Origin: Loktanella sp. Alg231-35
Lineage (GTDB): Bacteria; Pseudomonadota; Alphaproteobacteria; Rhodobacterales; Rhodobacteraceae
NCBI RefSeq assembly: GCF_900143545.1
Contig: NZ_FREV01000004.1
Span: 496,001-560,000, forward strand
Reading direction: 5' to 3'
Length of the DNA stretch: 64,000 nucleotides
Positions within the stretch are counted from its first letter, which is position 1. Every line of letters starts with the position of its first letter. Made by a program: the position numbers and the translations under genes. This document shows positions 55,065 to 63,341 of the stretch, piece after piece. The notes under the pieces were generated by a model. That model was not told the origin of the DNA and searched no databases. It saw only the letters and a list, made by a program, of their open reading frames with translations.

Positions 55065-55796
55065 ATGACCGATATGACTGAAAGCCCCACCAACCCGATA
55101 CTCAAAAAACTGCCTCTCATCATTATCGGCGTTGTCGCTGTGCTGGGTGCGTTTTTCCTGCGCGATTACCTGACGTTCGAGGCGCTGGCCGAAAACCGTG
55201 AGTCCCTCCTCGGCTTTCGCGACAACAACTATCTGCTGACCGTTCTGGTCTTTATCGCAGCCTACGTGGTGATTGTTGCGTTCTCCCTCCCCGGAGCAAC
55301 AATCGCCACGCTGACTGGTGGTTTCCTGTTTGCGACTTTCCCCGGTGCGCTGTTCAACATGACGGCAGCAACCATCGGCGCAACCGCGATCTTCCTTGCT
55401 GCACGCTGGGGGTTCGGTGAAAGCCTTGGCAAGAAGCTGGAGAACTCAGACGGTGCCGTCAAAAAGATCAAAGATGGGATCGATGAAAACCAGTGGTCGA
55501 TGCTCTTCCTGATCCGCTTGGTTCCTGCGGTCCCCTTCTTCCTCGCCAATCTGATCCCATCCTTCCTTGAGGTCCCGTTGCATCGCTTTGTGATCTCGAC
55601 ATTCTTTGGCATCATCCCCGGCTCTGTCGTCTACACCTCTGTCGGTGCGGGCCTTGGTGAGGTGTTCGCCCGCGGCGAGACCCCAAACCTTGGCATCATC
55701 TTTGAGCCGCAGATCATCTTCCCCATCATCGGCTTGTGTGTACTCGCCGCTCTGCCCATCGCGATCAACGCCGTTCGCGGCAAGAAAGGCCTGTAA
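55065..55796 (+). CDS. TVP38/TMEM64-family membrane protein
   Basis: A 243-residue DedA-like membrane protein. The SNARE-associated/TVP38 core shows in VIVAFSLPGATIATLTGGFLFATFPG, then FLIRLVPAVPFFLANLIPSFLEVPLHRF, and GIIPGSVVYTSVGAGLG. Start at ATG 55065 (MTDMTESPTN) after AGGA. It is followed after 3 nt by the FAD oxidoreductase; this pairing recurs in bacteria, where TVP38 proteins sit by mercuric-reductase-like enzymes. Confidence 0.9.
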   Translation: MTDMTESPTNPILKKLPLIIIGVVAVLGAFFLRDYLTFEALAENRESLLGFRDNNYLLTVLVFIAAYVVIVAFSLPGATIATLTGGFLFATFPGALFNMTAATIGATAIFLAARWGFGESLGKKLENSDGAVKKIKDGIDENQWSMLFLIRLVPAVPFFLANLIPSFLEVPLHRFVISTFFGIIPGSVVYTSVGAGLGEVFARGETPNLGIIFEPQIIFPIIGLCVLAALPIAINAVRGKKGL

Positions 55797-55799
55797 GTC

Positions 55800-57218
55800 A
55801 TGAACCGTATTAAGACAGATATTTGCATCATCGGCGGCGGCTCGGGCGGTTTGTCTATCGCAGCGGGCGCTGTCCAAATGGGCGCCAAAGTGGTCCTGCT
55901 GGAAGGTCACAAAATGGGTGGCGACTGCCTGAACTATGGCTGCGTCCCATCCAAGGCGCTGATTGCGTCCGCCAAACAGGCGCACGCTATGTCCCATGGC
56001 GCGCCCTATGGCGTTGGTGAAGTTACGGCCAAAGTTGACTATGCCGCTGCGAAAGACCACGTCCACGACGTGATTGCCACCATTGCTCCTGTCGATAGCG
56101 TTGAGCGGTTCGAAGGGTTGGGCGTGCATGTGATCGAAGAATTCGGCACCTTCATTTCCAAGACCGAAGTGCAAGCCGGCGACAACATCATCGAAGCCCG
56201 CCGCTTTGTGGTCTCTACCGGCTCTGGTCCCTTCGTGCCACCGATCCCCGGCTTGGATACGGTCAAGCATTACACCAATGAAGACATCTTTGATCTGCGC
56301 GAGAAGCCCAAGCATCTGATCGTCATCGGCGGCGGCCCAATCGGCATGGAAATGGCGCAGGCGCATCGGCGCTTGGGCTGCGAAGTCACCGTGATCGAGG
56401 GTTTGAAAGCCTTCGGCAAGGACGACCCGGAAATGGCCGCCTTTGTGCTGGATAAGATGAAAGACGAAGGCATCAACATCATTGAAGAAGCTTTGGCCGA
56501 AAAGATCAGCGGCAAGGGTAAATCGATCACCGTTCATACGCCAAAAGGCGACTTTTCAGGCTCTCACCTGCTGATGGCCGTTGGGCGCAAGGTGAACACC
56601 GACAAACTGGATCTAGACGCAGGCGGCATTGCGCATGACCGCTCTGGGCTGAAGGTCGGCCCTGATCTGCGCTCTATAACCAACAAAAAGGTCTACGCAG
56701 CGGGTGATGTCGCCGGTGGTCTGCAATTCACACATGTCGCGGGCTACCACGCTGGCGTGCTGATCCGCTCTATGCTGTTCGGGCTGCCCTCCAAGCAGCG
56801 TACCGACCACATTCCATGGGCCACTTACACGGACCCCGAACTGGCTCAGGTTGGCCTGACCGAAGCACAGGCCAAGTTGAAATATGGTGCGTCACTTGAA
56901 GTCGTGCGCTTTGATTTTCACCACAACGACCGGCTGATCGCCGAGCGCAAGAACAAAGGTCTGATCAAGGTCATGGTCGTGAAGGGCCGCCCCGTTGGCG
57001 CGTCTATCGCTGGCCATATGGCGGGCGAGCTAATCAGCATGTGGGCCATGGCCATCGCCAACAAGATGAAGATGTCTGCCATCGCAAACACGGTTCTGCC
57101 TTATCCGACGGTTAGTGAGGTTAACAAACGGGCCGCGGGTGCCTATTTTAGCCCAAGACTTTTCGAAAGCCCGAAGGTAAAGGGTATCGTAGGCTTCGTG
57201 CAGCGGTGGCTGCCATAA
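55800..57218 (+). CDS. FAD-dependent disulfide oxidoreductase (mercuric reductase / dihydrolipoamide dehydrogenase-like)
   Basis: A 472-residue class I pyridine-nucleotide disulfide reductase. IGGGSGGLSIAAGA, redox disulfide GGDCLNYGCVPSK (Cys43/Cys48), NAD fold IGGGPIGMEMAQAH and FAD AAGDVAGG. The C-terminal dimer domain contains PYPTVSEVNKRAAG and lacks a clear second Cys pair of MerA, so substrate unknown. It lies between TVP38 and kinase genes. Confidence 0.92.
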   Translation: MNRIKTDICIIGGGSGGLSIAAGAVQMGAKVVLLEGHKMGGDCLNYGCVPSKALIASAKQAHAMSHGAPYGVGEVTAKVDYAAAKDHVHDVIATIAPVDSVERFEGLGVHVIEEFGTFISKTEVQAGDNIIEARRFVVSTGSGPFVPPIPGLDTVKHYTNEDIFDLREKPKHLIVIGGGPIGMEMAQAHRRLGCEVTVIEGLKAFGKDDPEMAAFVLDKMKDEGINIIEEALAEKISGKGKSITVHTPKGDFSGSHLLMAVGRKVNTDKLDLDAGGIAHDRSGLKVGPDLRSITNKKVYAAGDVAGGLQFTHVAGYHAGVLIRSMLFGLPSKQRTDHIPWATYTDPELAQVGLTEAQAKLKYGASLEVVRFDFHHNDRLIAERKNKGLIKVMVVKGRPVGASIAGHMAGELISMWAMAIANKMKMSAIANTVLPYPTVSEVNKRAAGAYFSPRLFESPKVKGIVGFVQRWLP

Positions 57219-57236
57219 GCACTTAGACGAGGTAGC

Positions 57237-58637
57237 ATGACCAACTCACTTTCAGGTCGTTTTCTGATCCTCACGGTGATCTTCGTGATGCTGGCCGAGA
57301 TTTTCATCTTTGTGCCATCCGTTGCGCGGTTCCGTGAGGACTATCTGCTTGCAAGGCTTGAACGTGCGCAAATTGCGTCTTTGGCTTTGGAAGCGGACGA
57401 CATGATCAGCCCCGCGCTTGAGGCAGAGCTGCTGCGCAACGCCGAAGTCTACAACGTCGTGCTGCGACGCGATGAGATCAGGCAGTTGGCGCTTTCCTCG
57501 CCCATCCCCTCGCCCATTACCGCCACCTACGACATGCGTGGCGCTACCAGCATGACGCTGATCAAAGACGCTATTGGAACGCTGCTGGATACCGAAGAAC
57601 ACGTGATCCGCGTGATCGGCAACCCTGTACGCGATGGTGGATTGCTAATCGAAGTCACTATGGCTGAGATGCCGCTACGAGCCGCTTTGCTTGATTACGG
57701 GCGCAACATCCTGTTCCTGTCGGCTTTCATCTCTATCATCACTGCGGGGCTCTTGTTTGTGGCGGTGCAATTCCTGCTGGTCCGCCCGATCAAAGGCGTT
57801 GTCGATCACATGCAGGCCTATTCCAAGGCGCCCGAAGACGCCCGCCAGATCATTACGCCCACGGCCGGCGTGCGCGAGCTGCGCGACGCCGAAGAATCCC
57901 TGCAAATGATGCAACAGCAATTGACGGGCGCGCTGAAACAAAAGGAGCGCTTGGCCCAATTGGGTGGCGCGGTTGCGAAGGTGAGCCATGACCTGCGCAA
58001 CATCCTGACATCTGCCCAACTTTTCACCGACCGGATTGAATCCTCGGACGATCCGTTGGTGAAACGCATGGCACCGAAGCTGGTGAATTCCATCACACGG
58101 GCAGTGAACCTCTGTGAAACCACCCTCGCCTTTGGCCGCGTTGATGAACCCGCACCAACCCTGTCCCGCGTGAACCTTGCCGGGATCGTCAGTGACGTCA
58201 TCGACAGCGAACGGCTGGCCGCCGGGGATTACCCGCTGTCTTTCTCAGAAGACATTCCCGCCTCCATGACCCTGCGCGCCGATGGTGAGCAGCTGTTCCG
58301 GGTGGTCTTTAACCTTGTGCGCAACGCGCGTCAGGCGATCATGGCAACCGGTGACCCCGGCGAGATTGGTCTGCAAGCGCTCGAAGACGATCAGGCCTGG
58401 CGCCTGACGATCACAGACACAGGGCCGGGCCTGCCGCAAAAGGCGCAAGAGCACCTGTTCCAGCCATTTCAGGGCGGTGTGCGTAAAGGGGGCTCTGGTC
58501 TGGGGCTTGTGATTGCAGCAGACCTGATCCGCGGGCACGGCGGGCGGTTGGAATTGCAGAAGACCGATGAGGCCGGCACTGTCTTTGTGCTGCAACTGCC
58601 CAAAGAAGACCTCGCACTGGCCCCGGCCGCAGAATAG
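57237..58637 (+). CDS. Membrane sensor histidine kinase
   Basis: A 466-residue kinase with two membrane segments (about 8-28 and 157-180) flanking a sensor domain, then HAMP-like LLVRPIKGVVDHMQAY. The phospho-acceptor His251 is in VSHDLRNILTSAQL. ATP-binding boxes: NLVRNARQAI, DTGPGLPQKAQ and GGSGLGLVIAADLIRGHGG. No response regulator is adjacent. Shares the TVP38-oxidoreductase operon (18 nt spacing). Confidence 0.93.
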   Translation: MTNSLSGRFLILTVIFVMLAEIFIFVPSVARFREDYLLARLERAQIASLALEADDMISPALEAELLRNAEVYNVVLRRDEIRQLALSSPIPSPITATYDMRGATSMTLIKDAIGTLLDTEEHVIRVIGNPVRDGGLLIEVTMAEMPLRAALLDYGRNILFLSAFISIITAGLLFVAVQFLLVRPIKGVVDHMQAYSKAPEDARQIITPTAGVRELRDAEESLQMMQQQLTGALKQKERLAQLGGAVAKVSHDLRNILTSAQLFTDRIESSDDPLVKRMAPKLVNSITRAVNLCETTLAFGRVDEPAPTLSRVNLAGIVSDVIDSERLAAGDYPLSFSEDIPASMTLRADGEQLFRVVFNLVRNARQAIMATGDPGEIGLQALEDDQAWRLTITDTGPGLPQKAQEHLFQPFQGGVRKGGSGLGLVIAADLIRGHGGRLELQKTDEAGTVFVLQLPKEDLALAPAAE

Positions 58638-58658
58638 CGAAAGAATCTGAATTGGGCC

Positions 58659-58687
58659 TTGCATCATGCGTGCGCGAGGTCTAAATC
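58659..58687 (+). promoter_or_regulatory. Putative promoter of the tRNA-Arg gene
   Basis: TTGCAT (58659-58664), 17-nt spacer, TAAATC (58682-58687), 11 nt before the tRNA 5' end. Motif and position only. Confidence 0.4.
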
Positions 58688-58698
58688 CCAGCTCACGC

Positions 58699-58775
58699 GG
58701 ATTGGTAGCTCAGTTGGATAGAGTACTTGACTACGAATCAAGGGGTCGGGGGTTCGAATCCTCCCCAGTCCGCCA
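58699..58775 (+). tRNA. tRNA-Arg (ACG)
   Basis: Complete 77-nt cloverleaf. Acceptor GGATTGG/CCAGTCC, D-stem GCTC, anticodon stem CTTGA/TCAAG with loop CTACGAA (anticodon ACG), T-stem GGGGG/CCTCC with TTCGAAT, discriminator G and encoded CCA. The acceptor has one G-U pair (T-G at position 4). The DNA character changes just beyond it, consistent with a tRNA-gene integration site. Confidence 0.96.
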
Positions 58776-59141
58776 TTCAACAATTTTAAGGCTTTGATTT
58801 TGTTGCACAAAATGGCGATGCTGTTCTTTTTGACCCCCAATCATTCCCCCAACTAGATGCGCATTCGCGTTTCGTTTGTAAGCACTGAGCTCAAGAGGTT
58901 ATGTCTATGGGTAAGGAGCGGGCGTACCTGTCGTGCATCTTCGGCGCGACAAAGGTCCGTAGCCAGCCCGAAACAGACATTCGACCCAAGGGCCGCTATG
59001 ATCAATCTGCGGACTTTTCAGACCTTCGGAATGTGGGAACCAATGACTGCTTCTGCAGCTAACCGCTCATATGTGTTAAAAACCAATACCCGCTGTGTCG
59101 ATTTTCAAGACTTCGCGCAGTCATTACTTTTTGTTGACAAG
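58776..59141. other. 366-bp gene-free stretch after the tRNA-Arg gene
   Basis: No confident gene. An open frame at 58857-59174 has no ribosome site and no family pattern. Immediately after the tRNA there is an AT-rich section (ATTTTGTTGCACAAAAT) and a poly-C tract at about 58833-58852. It is probably the attachment-side border of an island. Confidence 0.5.
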
Positions 59142-59714
59142 CTACATTACCTGACAAGCCTCAAAAATGCCTGACCAATCTATGCCTTTGATAGGCCCTT
59201 CGCGGCTCCAATTTCGCATTACGACGCCAGCAGCAGCGCACCCAAAGTCCACATCTCCAGCGGGAGAAAGTAGTTGTTCTTGGCGAACTCGTGCGACCAA
59301 TTCCTCTGTTACAATAAATTGAACGTCCGAGTTGAGTGATTCACCAAAGACGGTGGCAGGAACATTGTAAACGTGGAAGCGTTCCTGCCTTACAATTTCC
59401 AAAAACACAGGCCGCAGAACCGCAGGAATAAACGTGTTGTCTTCAAAACTAGGAGCAAACACCACAATCAAATTTGCGTCGTGACGATCGACTGAGCAAT
59501 CAGCCTCGCACTTTGATCCGTTAAAGAGTGAAAAAGTATCGAGGTAACTTTCGAAGCCTGATGGCGCGCCAAAAGTGATATATCTTAGCGTCTCGTCAGC
59601 ATGTGCTTTGTGAGGGAGGACTGCCCCCCAAATGCTCAAGATCAAAACCAAGAGAATCCCCAGAAATCCATAAACGCTGCCCGAAGCAGCGCGACATACC
59701 GACATTCTGTCCAA
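59142..59714 (-). CDS. Hypothetical exported protein
   Basis: A 190-residue protein with an N-terminal membrane/signal segment (VYGFLGILLVLILSIWGAVL, ending AHADETLRY). The mature part has six cysteines and an alpha/beta pattern (NLIVVFAPSFEDNTFIPAVLRP, FIVTEELVARVRQ). No family recognised. The DNA is AT-richer than the core genome. Its start could be the MSVCRAAS Met at residue 4. Confidence 0.55.
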   Translation of the reverse strand: MDRMSVCRAASGSVYGFLGILLVLILSIWGAVLPHKAHADETLRYITFGAPSGFESYLDTFSLFNGSKCEADCSVDRHDANLIVVFAPSFEDNTFIPAVLRPVFLEIVRQERFHVYNVPATVFGESLNSDVQFIVTEELVARVRQEQLLSPAGDVDFGCAAAGVVMRNWSREGPIKGIDWSGIFEACQVM

Positions 59715-60020
59715 TATTCACTCCATCAATTGTCGGGCCCTTTTGCCTTAAATTCTAGGTCATTTAGGTGGACGCTCGCTATAAACCGACATTAGCTGCT
59801 CCGCAGAAGAAATGCAAAATGGGCTCGCTGCCGACATCTGACGGTTTTGGTCGGATGACTGGTGCCAGCCCAAAGCAGACACAAGATAGCAGCTTGGCGG
59901 GTGAGAAGCGGGCATTCGCTGCGGTTGCACGCATAGAAAGCCTATTCATAGGGGCCGATGTTCTCAGGCTTGATTACCTTGGAACAAAGCTTCTCGAACT
60001 GGTTGAGCGCTCTTTATCAT
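59715..60020. other. 306-bp gene-free stretch
   Basis: No gene supported. A plus-strand frame at 59768-60256 mostly overlaps the next gene on the opposite strand and is a shadow. It holds no visible repeats or tRNA. Confidence 0.4.
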
Positions 60021-61478
60021 CTAGTCGTCAGTTACTGGCTCATGTTCGGCTGTTGCCTCTGCCGCCGCAGCGCTTTCAACGGGTGGAGTATCAGGAAACG
60101 ACACCAAGCCTGAAGCTTGAATCATGGCCTCTCTGCAGGCCTTCGCAAAATCTTCGTCCTGTGTTTCCATCATATGTTGGACGACGCGAAAAAGCTCAAC
60201 GGTGTCAACTAGAGCGACGGACGTGCTCGCTGCTGCGGAGATACACTTGGCTGTAAACGTCTCACTTCTCTCAGGTGGGGCGGAAAGGCGATGGCCATTG
60301 CCAAACAATACACCCTTTGCTGGTTGCTCGACTTCATCTCTGGATAGGTCTTCATGGATGTTCGTGGAGATCTGGCGAAGCTTGGTAATGTTTATCGCCG
60401 AATTGTCTTTGCCCTCAGACTCCCCGATCAGTCTACCTTCTAGGCAAGTCATAACTGCGTCAAATTCAAGAACGCCGTCGTCGAAGTTCTCTGCTTGAAA
60501 ACCAAGCATCCTCAGTGCGTTCAAAACCGCAAACTCTAGAGCCTTGCCTTTTTCAAACAATAGCCCTCGCGCCTCGGTTACTCCCGCAAGCTCCTCCCGT
60601 GCGGCCTCCCTTTTTTCACTTATCTCCCGTAACGTATCATTAATCTTAAGGAGTTTTTCCTTTAACTCTTCCTCTCCCGGCAGAACAAACCCGTCATCGT
60701 CGGCCCACTCAGGTGGAGGAGTTTTGACACTAGCCGCTCCAACATTGGCAGAGAGGGAAACGATCTGACTAACCAATCGCTTTGAAAATATCTCGCCTTC
60801 TTTGGTCCAGACCAGTTCGTCTTCGTCATCCCATGCAGTGAAGCCAGGATCATCAAAAGGAAGATCGGGAAGCAAAATAATGCTCCCTTTCGAATCCTCG
60901 TTCTTCATAATTCGACCTACAGGTCGAGAGCCAGTTTTTGTGTGTATGCAGGCAGAAGCCGAGCTTTCCGTCCACGTGATGTTATATATTGAGCTGTCAG
61001 CAAACTCTGACCAATATGGTGACAGGACATCATTGAACGCGGGGTTCAGCTTCATCTCCCGGCCCTGAGCCGAGACCCAACCCTTTGGAATCTCTGCGAG
61101 ACTTAAAACCTCGAACTCAGTTACAATGTTTGTTGTCTTTTGATTCCGCCCAGTTCCCGAAAACCTTTTCTCGCCCGTGGCTACGTAGACTGTTTCGGGA
61201 GGTGGTATGAATACTATGACCGTTTTACCTTCGGCGACAGCATCCCGCAGCTGCCTACTCCAATGCTGGTTCGCCTCAAGTATTTGCACGGATTCAGAAT
61301 CGTCTAGCGAGGGTTTCCCTCGGTAGTAGTTCGCATATTGAGAGTCAGTGAAAAACTCTTCTCTACTGGGGCGAAAAAGAACGATGTCCCAATCCAAAAG
61401 AGATGCGTTGGATTGAAGCCCAACCTGCTCAACGGCGTCGCCCGCCAATTCTATGCCAATGGCAATGATCTTTTTCAT
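60021..61478 (-). CDS. Hypothetical protein with probable PD-(D/E)xK nuclease domain
   Basis: A 485-residue protein of unknown family. Residues 1-130: alpha/beta domain with DWDIVLFRPSREEF (30-43) and LRDAVAEGKTVIVFIPPP (78-95). Residues 130-260: beta-rich middle. Residues 269-310: charged coiled coil (ELKEKLLKINDTLREISEKR). Residues 307-400: restriction-endonuclease-like fold with GKALEFAVLNALRMLGF (311-327), D340 in LEFDAV and E355-G-K357 in IGESEGKD, fitting D-xn-ExK, then ITKLRQI. The Cys-poor C-terminus is acidic. Located in an AT-richer island next to phage-type genes. Defence or mobile-element control is possible; nuclease activity is inferred from motif geometry only. Confidence 0.6.
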   Translation of the reverse strand: MKKIIAIGIELAGDAVEQVGLQSNASLLDWDIVLFRPSREEFFTDSQYANYYRGKPSLDDSESVQILEANQHWSRQLRDAVAEGKTVIVFIPPPETVYVATGEKRFSGTGRNQKTTNIVTEFEVLSLAEIPKGWVSAQGREMKLNPAFNDVLSPYWSEFADSSIYNITWTESSASACIHTKTGSRPVGRIMKNEDSKGSIILLPDLPFDDPGFTAWDDEDELVWTKEGEIFSKRLVSQIVSLSANVGAASVKTPPPEWADDDGFVLPGEEELKEKLLKINDTLREISEKREAAREELAGVTEARGLLFEKGKALEFAVLNALRMLGFQAENFDDGVLEFDAVMTCLEGRLIGESEGKDNSAINITKLRQISTNIHEDLSRDEVEQPAKGVLFGNGHRLSAPPERSETFTAKCISAAASTSVALVDTVELFRVVQHMMETQDEDFAKACREAMIQASGLVSFPDTPPVESAAAAEATAEHEPVTDD

Positions 61479-61645
61479 AAGCTGCTCGAACGAAATTGAT
61501 TTAACATGAAGTACCGCTCGGCAGCCGCCACTTCAAGGAACCTTCAGGTAAACATGCCAGTCGTTGCAATCACTCACACTAAAGGCTCCATCGTTACCAA
61601 AATACTGCAAAGGATGATTGGTTGGTGGGAGATCAAGTTGTCGTT

Positions 61646-61846
61646 CTATGGTTGCCAAGACCGGCTACTGCTGTGTTGCACCGCAGCATCCACAATTTCA
61701 CTAACTTCCGCTTTGCGCCGTCCCCCAGAACTTTGCAAAGTCGGCTTTCTGCGCCTAGTGGCCGTTGGTGTACGCCGCAACGAACGACCATTGCCCATCC
61801 AATCTAGCACATGCCCCCCCTGCGACATCTGCGACATCTGCGACAT
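61646..61846 (-). CDS. Short MSQ-repeat ORF after the DUF3987 gene
   Basis: A 66-residue minus-strand frame starting MSQMSQMSQGG, 10 nt past the DUF3987 gene stop. The 9-bp unit TGCGACATC is repeated three times at 61821-61847 (the third copy with G). It is basic in its middle. It could be the remnant of a larger phage-type gene. The rest of the 61479-61856 spacer holds nothing I can identify. Confidence 0.3.
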   Translation of the reverse strand: MSQMSQMSQGGHVLDWMGNGRSLRRTPTATRRRKPTLQSSGGRRKAEVSEIVDAAVQHSSSRSWQP

Positions 61847-61856
61847 GGGGATGATC

Positions 61857-63341
61857 TTATTCCCTGATCACCCGATAGGCTTCTTTCCGTGCTGTGCCTC
61901 GGATCACGGTTCCCGCTTCTAGCGGTGCCAGCCATCCGTACTGCACCAGCGTTCCGATTGCCTTACGCACGTTGGGCGCTTGTCGCAACGCCGTCGTTGG
62001 CCCGCCTTTCTGGATGTCACGCGGGACAATTTCGTCGTGGTTCCATGTCTCGACCAGCCATTGCCGCAGTTTTTCGGCCTGCGCGAGGCCACTGGAAAGC
62101 GTCGCTGACTGCGACAACCGCAGGGCCTCTCCCAGATAGTAGCGCATCAGGTCAACCGCGCGGGCGACGTCTGCCAGCGCGACGTGGGGTGAGTTCAGAT
62201 CGCGGAACAGGGTAAGCACGCCCGCGATCCGTGCGGCTTGCTCTGCCGCCTTGGAGGCTGTGCCCGTGATCTCGGCATAGGGCTGTCCCGGCGCCTGTTG
62301 ACGCTCGACCTCATTGGCAAAGCGGATCAGACAATCGCGTGCATCCGCTGCCAGTGGCAGTTCGCGTGGTAGCAATTCCCGCGTTTCCGTGTCCATCGGC
62401 AACGGTGTGCCCAAGATTGCTGTAAGTCGCGCTTCGAAGTCCGCAATTCCGGTAGGGTACGGTAGAGATGCGGTATGGGTACGGCTACCGATGGTAGAGG
62501 GCGGTTCACAGATCAGGAACCGCGCCAGAAAGCCGGTATCGACCGCTGTGTTATCCGAGAGAAAGGGCCGCGCCACACCCGGCTGCGCCATCAGATGAAT
62601 GGCAAGCCGCCGGTCAAAGAGTGTCATAGACCCGTCGCCTTGCCGCGTCCGCCGGATGGGGTTGCCCTGCCAGAGATCATTGAGGGCGGCGAGGGTTTTC
62701 TGGCGGTTGTCGGCGCTCATGGCGTAACCACCCAGGAACTGCCCCCCTTCATCGGAGAAGATGCCAAGCGAGGGCATCCCTTCGATGTATTTGCGGGTAA
62801 GCCCCTCAAAGGTCGGTTCGGTCACGGTGCGGTCCGGCATAGGGGGGGCCGCAGGTTCTGCGCCTAACGCGGCGAGGTCGGCTTGTGCGGCCACGCGGTT
62901 CTCGCCCTTCGCCCGCTTGGCTTCATTCAGAATCGTTTCCCGCTCACCCCGCCAGAGTGCATGCTGGTTCTGCCAGCTTTGCACCTCATCGCGCCGCGTC
63001 GCGGTTTGTTGCCGCTCGTACGTACGTAGAGCCGCCATCAGTTTGGCATCGCAACTCGACTTGCGTTCGCCAGATCGCGCGATGGTCAGGCAATAGAGCG
63101 ATAACGGGCTGGGGCCGCCCAAAGCCGTCACATTGGCAAAACCCTGCACCGCGAGTGATGCAATGGCGAGGGCCGATTGGGCAGGGATCGCCACGGGCGC
63201 TTGGGTTTGGGTCTGTACCGCCTCAACCGCTGGCCGCAACGGCCCAAGCGCATGGGTTGGGAAGGGCGCGCCAGCAGGTGCGTCCAGCACTAAAGGCTGC
63301 GGTCCCTCGGGGACATAAGCAAGGGGCTGCACGATACTCAT
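61857..63341 (-). CDS. DUF3987 protein (phage/plasmid primase-helicase-like)
   Basis: A 494-residue protein with the DUF3987 pattern: ALGPLRPAVEAVQTQTQAPV near the N-terminus, SLYCLTIARSGERKSSC (Walker-A-like), and FGG/SDEGGQFLGGYAMS followed by NDLWQGNPIRRTR. DUF3987 proteins occur with Toprim primases in phage and integrative elements and are thought to be ATPases for replication initiation. Start at ATG 63341 (MSIVQPLAYV), overlapping the Toprim gene stop by 4 nt. Confidence 0.85.
   Translation of the reverse strand: MSIVQPLAYVPEGPQPLVLDAPAGAPFPTHALGPLRPAVEAVQTQTQAPVAIPAQSALAIASLAVQGFANVTALGGPSPLSLYCLTIARSGERKSSCDAKLMAALRTYERQQTATRRDEVQSWQNQHALWRGERETILNEAKRAKGENRVAAQADLAALGAEPAAPPMPDRTVTEPTFEGLTRKYIEGMPSLGIFSDEGGQFLGGYAMSADNRQKTLAALNDLWQGNPIRRTRQGDGSMTLFDRRLAIHLMAQPGVARPFLSDNTAVDTGFLARFLICEPPSTIGSRTHTASLPYPTGIADFEARLTAILGTPLPMDTETRELLPRELPLAADARDCLIRFANEVERQQAPGQPYAEITGTASKAAEQAARIAGVLTLFRDLNSPHVALADVARAVDLMRYYLGEALRLSQSATLSSGLAQAEKLRQWLVETWNHDEIVPRDIQKGGPTTALRQAPNVRKAIGTLVQYGWLAPLEAGTVIRGTARKEAYRVIRE

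Noticed and set aside
55446-56537. Minus-strand frame opposite the FAD oxidoreductase
   Set aside because: Antisense shadow; no promoter or ribosome site.
52745-58812. 12-mer GTTGCACAAAAT found at 52746 and 58803
   Set aside because: Only two unrelated occurrences, in AT-rich spacers, with no shared flanks.
58857-59174. 105-codon plus-strand frame after the tRNA
   Set aside because: No ribosome site, composition like non-coding DNA, no homology pattern.
61506-61922. 138-codon plus-strand frame in the island spacer
   Set aside because: Overlaps the DUF3987 gene end and a repeat; Cys-rich low-complexity translation.
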